Of a stretch of 7,461 nt of DNA, positions 1-6,208 are shown one piece after another; positions within the stretch are counted from its first letter, which is position 1, and each line of letters opens with the position of its first letter. Both the position numbers and the translations under genes were made by a program. The stretch lies in NCBI GenBank assembly GCA_900752425.1, contig CAADVE010000161.1:1-7461 (forward strand). The letters are read 5' to 3'. Source of the stretch: an uncultured Collinsella sp. (lineage in GTDB: Bacteria > Actinomycetota > Coriobacteriia > Coriobacteriales > Coriobacteriaceae). The notes below the pieces were generated by a model. It saw only the letters and a program-made list of their open reading frames with translations. It did not search any database and was not told the DNA's origin.

Positions 1-1929
1 GCCGCCTCCGCCGACGCCGCCGCCTCCGCCGCCAGAGAAGCCGCCGCCTCCGCCGCCGCCCGAGCTGTCGGAGCTCGACGCCAGCTCACGGATGCTCTCG
101 TGATACACGTCATCGAACGAATCGAGCGGAGACTCGATACCGTAATGATGGTAGTACCACCAGTAGCAGGGATAATTGTCATAGAAGCCGTCGGCCTCGC
201 GCACCTCGGGCGGCACGGCCTCGGCAAGCTGACGCAGCACTTCCTTGGAAACACCCAGCGCCACGCCCATCACCAGCAGCTTGTTCCACAGCACCAGATC
301 GCCGGGGACGGCTTCCTTTAGACGCGTGAAGTCCTCGAGCCAATGCTTAAGTGCCTTGCAGCGAGCCGCCACCTCGGCGCCCTCCGGCGTAAAGCGGCGG
401 AACGTAAGGCCCACGCCGATACCCACCAGCACAATCGGCACCGAGATAACCGCGGCGGTAATGTTCGCCTGTGCGCCATCGGTAAAGAAGATGGATCCCA
501 CGGGAACAAAGGCAATCAGGATACCAAGAACCAGGCAAAACACCATTGCAACAATGCCGTCCGAGGCAACGTACTCGCTATCGGCCAGTTTGCCCTTAAC
601 GGTGTTCTGATAGTCCTCGAGCTTGTCGCCCACGGGTGTAGCGTGCTGTTTGACGTAGTGCTGCAGCTCGTCGAACGTGCGCGAGCGATCGCCGTTCTCG
701 TCGGGCTTAGCACCAGCAAAGAAGACCTTGAGCACCATGCGGTCAATGCCCTTGGCCGACGTCCAGCCCGCATCACTCACCGTCACGCGATACGTCTGCT
801 CTTCTTTTTCGCGCCCCAACAGACCCTTCTTGGCCTTGGTCACGGTCGCCTGCTCCAGCTTGATCACACGGTCGTCAGTGAGCTTCATGAGCGTAGCGAT
901 ATATGCCTGATCGGGCACCTCGTTCCAACTCATGAGGGCCGAAAGTACGGCGGGATGGTCGGCCGAAGGCACATTGCGGAAATATTCGTCCTGGAAAAGC
1001 GGCTTGGGCTTGCGGCGGCGCAGCTTGAGCACAACGATTGTGCCGGTAAAGGCTACCGCCGCGACAACACTTAGCGCGGCAAGTGCATTGGCAATCATGC
1101 GAGCGTGAGCGCGGCGGGCGTTAGCTTCGTCGGCCCATTCTTTCTCTTCGCTCAGGATCGTTGACATGCGCTCCTCGCTTGAAGCGGAAAGCCATGGCAC
1201 CCAGTCGCTGGGGAAGGCGATGCGCGCCTCGGCGAATTCGCCCTGATGCACGCAGGGAATGGTATAGGTGACCATGGGCTCGTCCGCATCGAGCGACACG
1301 TCGCCCGTCAGCGGGCCGTGGCCCCATGCGCGGAAGTTATCGCCCTTGACGGCCGCCGTCCCGGCAGCAGCATTTGCGAAGTACACTTCCATCTCGACGT
1401 CATCGGAATCCGCGGACCAGCCGTCACCCACGAACTTCCAGTAGAGCTCGGCGGTATCGGCCCAGTTCATGACCGCACCGGTCATGGTGTAGCTCACGTA
1501 ATAGATCGCGCTGTCGCCGCTCTCGTGGGGGCTGAAAACCTTGATCTTTACGCCGCCGTCGGACTGCTCAACCGTATAGACGCCAGAGTCGCCCTTGTTC
1601 GCGCTATCGACCCTGTTAAACGCGGTGTCGTCTTCCTCGACGCTCAGCACATTGACGTCCGCCGCGCCTCCCTGCTGGTTGGTACCCGTATTGATATCCC
1701 AATATACGCCGTTGATGTCGTCGTCGAAATCAAACTGGCGCCCCTCGACAACGGTCAACGACCCATCGGCCTCAACCGTGGCGCCGATGTAGGTTTGGCT
1801 CATGGAGTAGCCGTCGGCGTGCGCGGCGACAGGCAGCAGCAACAACGCAAGCGCGACGAGTGCGCAGACGGAAGCGAATCGCGCGAATAGGCGGCGCTGC
1901 CGACAGGTCTTGGCAACGGGGGCGTTCAT
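1..1929 (-). CDS. DUF2207 family membrane protein (3' end outside window)
   Basis: The minus strand is open for 643 codons from ATG 1929 to the window edge, with no stop reached. An AAAGGA ribosome site (1937-1942) lies 7 nt upstream of the ATG, which fixes the start. Residues 1-37 form a signal peptide: basic QRRLFAR, a leucine/alanine-rich core, then AHA before the mature DGYSMS. Residues about 38-280 are a beta-rich extracytoplasmic domain typical of DUF2207. A helix at about 281-303 is followed by basic RRRKPKP and a cytoplasmic part, then two close helices at about 464-482 and 490-509. A Trp/Tyr/His-rich patch (YWWYYHHYG, 589-597) and a Ser/Asp stretch lead into a glycine-rich tail from residue 624. 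This order, signal, domain, TM, TM-TM, Gly-rich end, matches the DUF2207 family, whose function is unknown; a cell-envelope role is my inference. The family assignment is from memory of its architecture, without a profile search. Confidence 0.88.
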   Translation of the reverse strand, partial: MNAPVAKTCRQRRLFARFASVCALVALALLLLPVAAHADGYSMSQTYIGATVEADGSLTVVEGRQFDFDDDINGVYWDINTGTNQQGGAADVNVLSVEEDDTAFNRVDSANKGDSGVYTVEQSDGGVKIKVFSPHESGDSAIYYVSYTMTGAVMNWADTAELYWKFVGDGWSADSDDVEMEVYFANAAAGTAAVKGDNFRAWGHGPLTGDVSLDADEPMVTYTIPCVHQGEFAEARIAFPSDWVPWLSASSEERMSTILSEEKEWADEANARRAHARMIANALAALSVVAAVAFTGTIVVLKLRRRKPKPLFQDEYFRNVPSADHPAVLSALMSWNEVPDQAYIATLMKLTDDRVIKLEQATVTKAKKGLLGREKEEQTYRVTVSDAGWTSAKGIDRMVLKVFFAGAKPDENGDRSRTFDELQHYVKQHATPVGDKLEDYQNTVKGKLADSEYVASDGIVAMVFCLVLGILIAFVPVGSIFFTDGAQANITAAVISVPIVLVGIGVGLTFRRFTPEGAEVAARCKALKHWLEDFTRLKEAVPGDLVLWNKLLVMGVALGVSKEVLRQLAEAVPPEVREADGFYDNYPCYWWYYHHYGIESPLDSFDDVYHESIRELASSSDSSGGGGGGGFSGGGGGGVGGGG

Positions 1930-2048
1930 AGGCACATCCTTTGTCTGTGATACCAACAGCGTCATTGTCCCACGTTTACGGGCGCACATGACGAATATCT
2001 AGGCGACCGGAGCGCCAAACGGGATGAAAGTCACGCCCGCCGCCAGCA

Positions 2049-2097
2049 ACTAGTCATTGGGGACGTTCTTAAATGACTAGCCGTTAGGGACACTCTT
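2049..2097. repeat. Tandem imperfect repeat with 9-bp palindrome, REP-like
   Basis: Two 22-nt units (2049-2070 and 2076-2097) are offset by 27 nt and agree at 17 of 22 positions. The shared core is ACTAG, then YCRTT, then RGGGAC, then TCTT. Between and within them lies a perfect 9-bp inverted repeat, CTAGTCATT (2050-2058) and AATGACTAG (2072-2080), with a 13-nt loop. The element is AT-richer than its surroundings and carries two CTAG tetramers. The form fits a REP/MITE-like intergenic repeat, or the remnant of an insertion-sequence end. No transposase is in the window, and copy number elsewhere in the genome cannot be judged from here. Confidence 0.5.
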
Positions 2098-2124
2098 TGA
2101 AACGGCCTGCACCAACGATAGATA
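2097..2124 (+). promoter_or_regulatory. Candidate promoter of an orphan transcript
   Basis: TTGAAA (2097-2102) matches the -35 consensus at 5 of 6 positions. It is followed after 16 bp by TAGATA (2119-2124), a poor -10 match. A start near 2131 would give a transcript of about 180 nt ending at the terminator-like hairpin 2273-2306. The -35 box overlaps the edge of the repeat at 2049-2097. The weak -10 box makes this a guess from position as much as from sequence. Confidence 0.22.
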
Positions 2125-2130
2125 CCACTT

Positions 2131-2310
2131 CACAGCTCCGTCACAGGTGTAGCGGCTTTGTGTTGCCGTGACGCGCGCTGATTGAGTCCGCGAGCAAGGG
2201 GCATAAAGGAGTTGAGCGAAAACGGTTGCCCCTTTCCCGTTCGCTCGAGGATCATGTCCCCCTTTTCCGCGGAAACCCCGGCAGTTGCGAAGAGCTGCCG
2301 GGGTTTCTGT
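2131..2310 (+). ncRNA. Candidate structured small RNA
   Basis: No plus-strand gene precedes the strong terminator-like stem at 2273-2306, so something non-coding may end there. The stretch can form three hairpins in a row: 2139-2144 with 2168-2173 (CGTCAC/GTGACG); 2214-2225 with 2237-2246 (GAGCGAA and CGG pairing with CCG and TTCGCTC, a 2-nt AA bulge between); and the 12-bp terminal stem. A 7-bp alternative pairing, AAGGGGC (2196-2202) with GCCCCTT (2228-2234), would use the loop of the second hairpin, so two competing folds are possible. The 5' end and strand are inferred. I do not recognise a named RNA family; a repeated intergenic element is the main alternative. Confidence 0.28.
2273..2309 (+). 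terminator. Terminator-like hairpin without an upstream gene
   Basis: AAACCCCGGCAG (2273-2284) and CTGCCGGGGTTT (2295-2306) are perfectly complementary over 12 bp and enclose a 10-nt loop. On the plus strand the stem runs into TTTCTGT; on the minus strand into TTTCCGCGG. The U-tract is therefore short, and slightly better for plus-strand transcription. Strong G/C stem plus flanking A/T pairs fits an intrinsic terminator. It cannot serve either flanking gene, because both are transcribed away from it. Confidence 0.5.
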
Positions 2311-2430
2311 CGTCTGAGGTGCCGAGTTGATGAACAAGAATCAAAGCACCAAGTCTGCGACCCACCATACGCAATGCGGGGCCTCGACAACTTGCGGACC
2401 ACAGTGACGCCTCCCCATCGCGCCCCGCGC

Positions 2431-2436
2431 TATACT
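2431..2436 (+). promoter_or_regulatory. -10 box giving a leaderless gluQ mRNA
   Basis: TATACT (2431-2436) matches the -10 consensus at 5 of 6 positions and stands 7 nt before the ATG at 2444, so transcription should start at or one base before the start codon. No Shine-Dalgarno sequence lies between them, which agrees with a leaderless message, a common arrangement in actinobacteria. No good -35 box is found at 16-18 bp. Confidence 0.6.
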
Positions 2437-2443
2437 CGTCCGC

Positions 2444-3454
2444 ATGGATATCAAAACACGCAACATAGCAACGCCCGCCGCGAACGCGCCAACGACGCCG
2501 TCCGCCTCCGCTCCCGCGCCCGTTGTGGGCCGCTTTGCCCCGTCGCCCTCGGGCCGCATGCACCTGGGCAACGTGTTCAGCTGTCTGTGCGCGTGGCTTT
2601 CGGCCCGCAGCCAGGGCGGCAGCATCGTGTTGCGCATCGAGGACCTGGACGATCGCTGCAAGCGCCCCGAGCTTGCCGCCCAACTAATCGACGACCTGGC
2701 ATGGCTAGGGCTCGAGTGGGACGAAGGCCCCTACTACCAGCACGATCGTCTGGACCTGTACGAGAGCGCCCTGCACCAGCTGCAAGACGCCGGCCTCACC
2801 TATCCCTGTTTTTGCACGCGTGCCGAACTCCACGCCGCGAGCGCGCCGCACGCCAGCGACGGCACGCCCATCTACCGCGGCGCCTGCCGAGGGCTTTCGG
2901 CCGAGGAGGTTGCCCGCCGCAGCATCCTGCGCGCTCCGGCCACGCGCCTGCGCGTGCCCGCCGTCGACGACCTCGCAGACGATGTGGTCGAATTTGTGGA
3001 CCGCACGTATGGTGCCCAATGCGAGGCGCTCGCCACCGAATGCGGCGACTTTTTGGTGCGCCGCAGCGATGGCGTGTTTGCCTATCAGCTAGCCGTGGTG
3101 GTCGATGACGCCGCCATGGGCGTCACCGAGGTCGTGCGCGGATGCGATCTGCTGGGCTCCACGCCCCGCCAAATCTACCTGCAGCATCTGCTGAGACTTC
3201 CCACGCCGCGCTACGCGCACATTCCACTGCTCATGGCACCGGACGGCCGCCGCCTTTCCAAGCGCGACCGCGACCTGAACCTGGGCGAGCTCCGCACCCG
3301 CTTTGGCGCGCCCGAGGCACTACTGGGCTGGCTCGCCGGGCAAACAGGCATCGCGCCGGACGCCACACCGCGCTCTGCCGAGCAGCTGGTCGAGCACTTT
3401 AGCTGGGATGTTATCCGTACGCATCGGGAAAACATCACTGTAACGGTCGAGTAG
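2444..3454 (+). CDS. gluQ: Glutamyl-Q tRNA(Asp) synthetase
   Basis: The 336-residue product is a paralogue of the glutamyl-tRNA synthetase catalytic domain that lacks the anticodon-binding domain. GluQRS enzymes activate glutamate with ATP and attach it to queuosine at position 34 of tRNA(Asp), in the cytoplasm. Seen here: GRFAPSPSGRMHLGN (29-43) with the HIGH-type motif HLGN; IEDLDD (65-70), as in GluRS; a zinc site of GluQRS type, C122-x-C124 and Y144-x3-C148; a KMSKS-type motif RRLSKRD (269-275). Length is near the usual 290-310 plus an Ala/Pro/Thr-rich N-terminal extension of about 25 residues. The -10 box placed directly before ATG 2444 supports this start over an internal one. The gene stands alone on its strand and converges on the phosphoesterase gene. 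No queuosine biosynthesis gene is visible nearby. The main alternative, a discriminating GluRS, is excluded by length and the zinc motif. Confidence 0.93.
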   Translation: MDIKTRNIATPAANAPTTPSASAPAPVVGRFAPSPSGRMHLGNVFSCLCAWLSARSQGGSIVLRIEDLDDRCKRPELAAQLIDDLAWLGLEWDEGPYYQHDRLDLYESALHQLQDAGLTYPCFCTRAELHAASAPHASDGTPIYRGACRGLSAEEVARRSILRAPATRLRVPAVDDLADDVVEFVDRTYGAQCEALATECGDFLVRRSDGVFAYQLAVVVDDAAMGVTEVVRGCDLLGSTPRQIYLQHLLRLPTPRYAHIPLLMAPDGRRLSKRDRDLNLGELRTRFGAPEALLGWLAGQTGIAPDATPRSAEQLVEHFSWDVIRTHRENITVTVE

Positions 3455-3469
3455 CCAGCCACCCCGCCC

Positions 3470-4195
3470 CTACGCGACATCCCAGGGCTGGAGTTCGTCG
3501 CCCAGGCGGACAATACAGTCGTAGAGCACGGTGTGGCACTCGGCTGGGTTGGCGTCACGATGAAAATGCCCGTAGTACCAGCGTTTGTAGTCTATGCGAT
3601 CTTCCAGCTCATCGAAAAATGCCGTAAGTCGATCAACCGTGGGGCAATTCCAGCCGGGTGCCGGATAAAGCGTGGGCGAAAGCATGCGCGTAGAGCAGGT
3701 GTGGGTGATCACGTAGTCGACCTTCCAGCCCACGCTGTCGAGCTTTGCCCGCGCCTCCTCAAAGTTGCGCTCGTCCGGAAGCTCTTGCGGCCACCAGCTG
3801 GAATACGGAATGCGATATTCCTTGTCCACGCTCGTGGCGCCGCCCATGGTAAAGATCGTTGAGCCGTCGAGCTCAAAAACCTCACCGCGCGTCAGGCGTC
3901 GGATGGGCGAGGTGTCCGACAGACGCTGCGTCAGGCCGCCGTGCCACAGCTCCATGGGGCGCTCCGACCAGTGATCGAAACGCTCGTGGTTGCCGTCGAC
4001 AAACAGCACGGTATAGGGGCGCGACTCCAGCCAAGCAATATCGGCACATTCCTCGGTAGAAAAGTCCCAGGGAAAGCCAAAGTCGCCCGCGATGATGAGA
4101 TAGTCGTCACTCGTCAGACCATCCCCAAGATCCCAGTCGCGAAGCTTTTGCATGTCGACGCCGCCGTGAATATCGCCCGTCACATAGACCGTCAT
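3470..4195 (-). CDS. Calcineurin-like metallophosphoesterase
   Basis: The 241-residue product shows the full metal-binding set of the calcineurin-like phosphoesterase fold: GDIHG (7-11), GDFG (37-40), GNHE (68-71), the isolated histidine in THTCS (H165) and GHFH (209-212). Such enzymes hydrolyse phosphomono- or diesters with two metal ions; the substrate cannot be read from the sequence. No signal peptide or membrane helix is present, so it is probably cytoplasmic. The start at 4195 places the first beta strand (MTVYVTGDIHG) at the N-terminus as is usual in the family. The same frame extends to an ATG at 4231, adding 12 residues (MWASDLQGSGDP) with no family resemblance; neither start has a strong ribosome site (GGTG 6 nt, or AGGGA 12 nt, before 4195). 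It follows the small membrane protein gene on the same strand after 85 bp and may be co-transcribed with it. Confidence 0.9.
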   Translation of the reverse strand: MTVYVTGDIHGGVDMQKLRDWDLGDGLTSDDYLIIAGDFGFPWDFSTEECADIAWLESRPYTVLFVDGNHERFDHWSERPMELWHGGLTQRLSDTSPIRRLTRGEVFELDGSTIFTMGGATSVDKEYRIPYSSWWPQELPDERNFEEARAKLDSVGWKVDYVITHTCSTRMLSPTLYPAPGWNCPTVDRLTAFFDELEDRIDYKRWYYGHFHRDANPAECHTVLYDCIVRLGDELQPWDVA

Positions 4196-4280
4196 CGGAT
4201 CACCACTTCCCTGTAAGTCGCTAGCCCACATTCTGCACGATCACTAAGCCAACCGTTCCAGCCCTTCCATCCTTTGGGAC

Positions 4281-4520
4281 CTACCCCTCGTTCTTCCATC
4301 CAAACGGGTCAAGCACCCAAAAAATCAGATCGAGCACACCGCCGGTCATCATGGCGCCGGCAAGGGCCATGCAAACGTGCAGGGAACTGGCACTTCGGAG
4401 CACGTCGAATGGCCCCAGAACAGCCAGCAGCGCGACCTCTGCGCCGGCTACGCACAGCGCGAGGCACGGCCCCGCGTCCTTTACGCACTTCTTTGCGAGA
4501 TGCTTTGCGTTGTCACTCAT
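4281..4520 (-). CDS. Small two-helix membrane protein, unknown function
   Basis: I do not recognise this 79-residue protein. It starts MSDNAKHLAKKCVKD, then has two hydrophobic segments, about 17-37 (CLALCVAGAEVALLAVLGPF) and 47-71 (rich in Ala, Met, Leu), joined by a short DVLRSASS turn, and ends in DPFGWKNEG. A helical hairpin in the cytoplasmic membrane is the natural reading; the lysine-rich N-terminus would place both ends inside by the positive-inside rule. The start at 4520 is chosen because AAGGAG lies 10 nt upstream. The frame stays open to an ATG at 4670, but the extra 50 residues look non-coding (Cys/Arg-rich, no ribosome site). Three cysteines fall in or next to the helices (C19, C23, C50). 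The metallophosphoesterase gene follows 85 bp downstream on the same strand. Confidence 0.68.
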   Translation of the reverse strand: MSDNAKHLAKKCVKDAGPCLALCVAGAEVALLAVLGPFDVLRSASSLHVCMALAGAMMTGGVLDLIFWVLDPFGWKNEG

Positions 4521-4530
4521 CGGTATCGAA

Positions 4531-4536
4531 CTCCTT
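4531..4536 (-). promoter_or_regulatory. Ribosome binding site fixing the 4520 start
   Basis: Read on the minus strand this is AAGGAG, 10 nt before the ATG at 4520. The spacing is slightly long, but it is the only good Shine-Dalgarno match in front of any in-frame ATG of this gene (candidates at 4520, 4559 and 4670), and so decides the start. Confidence 0.6.
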
Positions 4537-4732
4537 AGAGGGTCGTTGTTCAGACGCATGCCGCCGCGGCAGAGCGGGGCGGCAGGGTAAGTGTCACATG
4601 CTGTGCGGACATCAATGGAGAAACCGCCTGCTCGACCAACCTTTGACGCCGTTTTGCACCGGCACCACATCCCCCGCTATCGAGGTCTAATACTTTTCCC
4701 ACCGCCACCCAAAAACTCATCCAACGTTAATC

Positions 4733-4760
4733 TTGGCTCAAGAATCGCTTAATCTATAAC
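4733..4760 (+). promoter_or_regulatory. Candidate promoter of the DUF4342-two-component operon
   Basis: TTGGCT (4733-4738) and TATAAC (4755-4760) are separated by 16 bp in a locally AT-rich patch. A start near 4767 would leave a 5' leader of about 112 nt before the ATG at 4879. A second pair, TCGCTT (4745-4750) and TATAGA (4767-4772), also with 16 bp, overlaps it. No clear repeat that would mark an autoregulatory site for the response regulator was found around it. Confidence 0.4.
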
Positions 4761-4878
4761 CTGCACTATAGAGTTCGACCAAGGGCGGGGCGGCGCCGCG
4801 CAACGCAGGCCGCCGAACGCAACGCTCGCGCCCGGGCAGATCGCCTGGCGTCGCGCCCATCGAACGAAAGGACAGGTC

Positions 4879-5421
4879 ATGGACGACCTCGAAAAAGTTG
4901 AAACCATCCGCACCAAGTGCAACGTGAGCTACACCGATGCCAAGGCAGCGCTCGATGCCGCCGACGGCAACGTCCTGGATGCCATCATTTGGCTCGAGTC
5001 GCAGGGCAAGACCCAGACCACGTCGGCGCACGCCGCCACTGAGTCCGCGCCAGTCAATGAGCCCTCGGCCGAGATGGTCGCCGCGCAGGCCGCCTACGAA
5101 AAGTCGAGCGAAAAGACCGACTTCTCCAAGAAGATGGACAGCGTGTGGGAGTACCTCAAAAAGCTCTTCCGCCTGAGCCTGGACACCAAGTTTATCGCCA
5201 CGCGCCGCGATGCGATAATCCTCAACATTCCCATCCTGATCCCCATCGTCGCCCTGTTTGCCTGGGGCGCCACGATTTGGCTGATGCTGCTTGGCCTGTT
5301 CTTTGGCATGCGCTACCGCATCGACAGCGACGGCGACGTGCCCGGCAGCATCAACAACCTGATGGATCACGCCGCCGATGCCGCGGACGGCATCAAACAA
5401 AATCTGAACGACGACAAGTAA
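4879..5421 (+). CDS. DUF4342 domain membrane protein
   Basis: The 180-residue product begins with a UBA/TS-N-like three-helix domain (about 4-42), including CNVSYTDAKAALDAADGNV and ending AIIWLES, the signature of DUF4342. A polar linker (43-80) and an amphipathic stretch (SKKMDSVWEYLKKLFRLS, 83-100) lead to a hydrophobic region at about 112-144 that could be one long or two short membrane helices. The tail is acidic and soluble. The N-terminal fold resembles that of elongation factor Ts and nascent-chain factors, which bind protein or peptide partners; the actual role of DUF4342 proteins is unknown. AAAGGA lies 6 nt before the ATG. The response regulator gene starts 19 bp after the stop, so the two are almost surely co-transcribed. 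I infer a membrane-linked accessory to the two-component system, without direct proof. Confidence 0.85.
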   Translation: MDDLEKVETIRTKCNVSYTDAKAALDAADGNVLDAIIWLESQGKTQTTSAHAATESAPVNEPSAEMVAAQAAYEKSSEKTDFSKKMDSVWEYLKKLFRLSLDTKFIATRRDAIILNIPILIPIVALFAWGATIWLMLLGLFFGMRYRIDSDGDVPGSINNLMDHAADAADGIKQNLNDDK

Positions 5422-5440
5422 TCACAGACGGGGGGCACGC

Positions 5441-6191
<751 letters not shown>

Positions 6192-6208
<17 letters not shown>

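Larger units (their letters stand above)
1930..2443. other. Non-coding divergent intergenic region
   Basis: This 514-bp gap separates the DUF2207 gene (leftward) from gluQ (rightward). No convincing protein gene was found: the open frames that cross it are shadows running into gluQ or through the repeat. It holds a two-copy repeat with a palindrome (2049-2097), a candidate promoter (2097-2124), three hairpins, the last terminator-like (2273-2306), and a -10 box for gluQ (2431-2436). For the DUF2207 gene only a weak minus-strand GACAAT (1964-1969) is visible, without a matching -35 box, so its promoter remains unassigned. Confidence 0.7.
4521..4878. other. Divergent intergenic region, 358 bp
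   Basis: This gap lies between the leftward small membrane protein gene and the rightward DUF4342 operon. The right part holds a candidate promoter (4733-4760) and then a very GC-rich leader of about 110 nt, with two copies of CGCAACGC (4799-4806, 4818-4825), that may fold but shows no named structure. For the left gene a weak minus-strand pair, TTTTGG (4709-4714) and TATTAG (4687-4692) with 16 bp between, is possible. No RNA gene or reliable open frame is seen. Confidence 0.6.

Noticed and set aside
1..60. GCC/TCC trinucleotide repeat that could be a microsatellite
   Set aside because: On the minus strand it encodes the glycine-rich tail expected at the C-terminus of DUF2207 proteins, so it needs no separate explanation.
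343..1074. Long plus-strand open frame of 243 codons
   Set aside because: It is antisense to the DUF2207 gene, whose minus-strand frame has a signal peptide, helices and a ribosome site. The plus-strand translation is His/Arg-rich without any family resemblance and has no ribosome site.
1246..1890. Plus-strand open frame of 214 codons
   Set aside because: It is also antisense to the DUF2207 gene, an effect of GC-rich codon bias giving long open shadows; no domain is recognisable.
2077..2402. Minus-strand frames across the intergenic region (2077-2337 and 2130-2402)
   Set aside because: They read through the repeat and the terminator-like stem, overlap each other in different frames and have no recognisable motif; treated as chance frames over structured non-coding DNA.
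2182..3108. Plus-strand open frame of 308 codons overlapping gluQ
   Set aside because: The protein is extremely Arg/Pro/Ala-rich beyond 2450, where gluQ in another frame encodes all the catalytic motifs. The upstream part is hairpin sequence and not a credible protein.
4521..4670. N-terminal extension of the small membrane protein to ATG 4670
   Set aside because: The extra 50 residues are Cys/Arg-rich and unlike a membrane protein leader, and there is no ribosome site at 4670, whereas AAGGAG precedes 4520.
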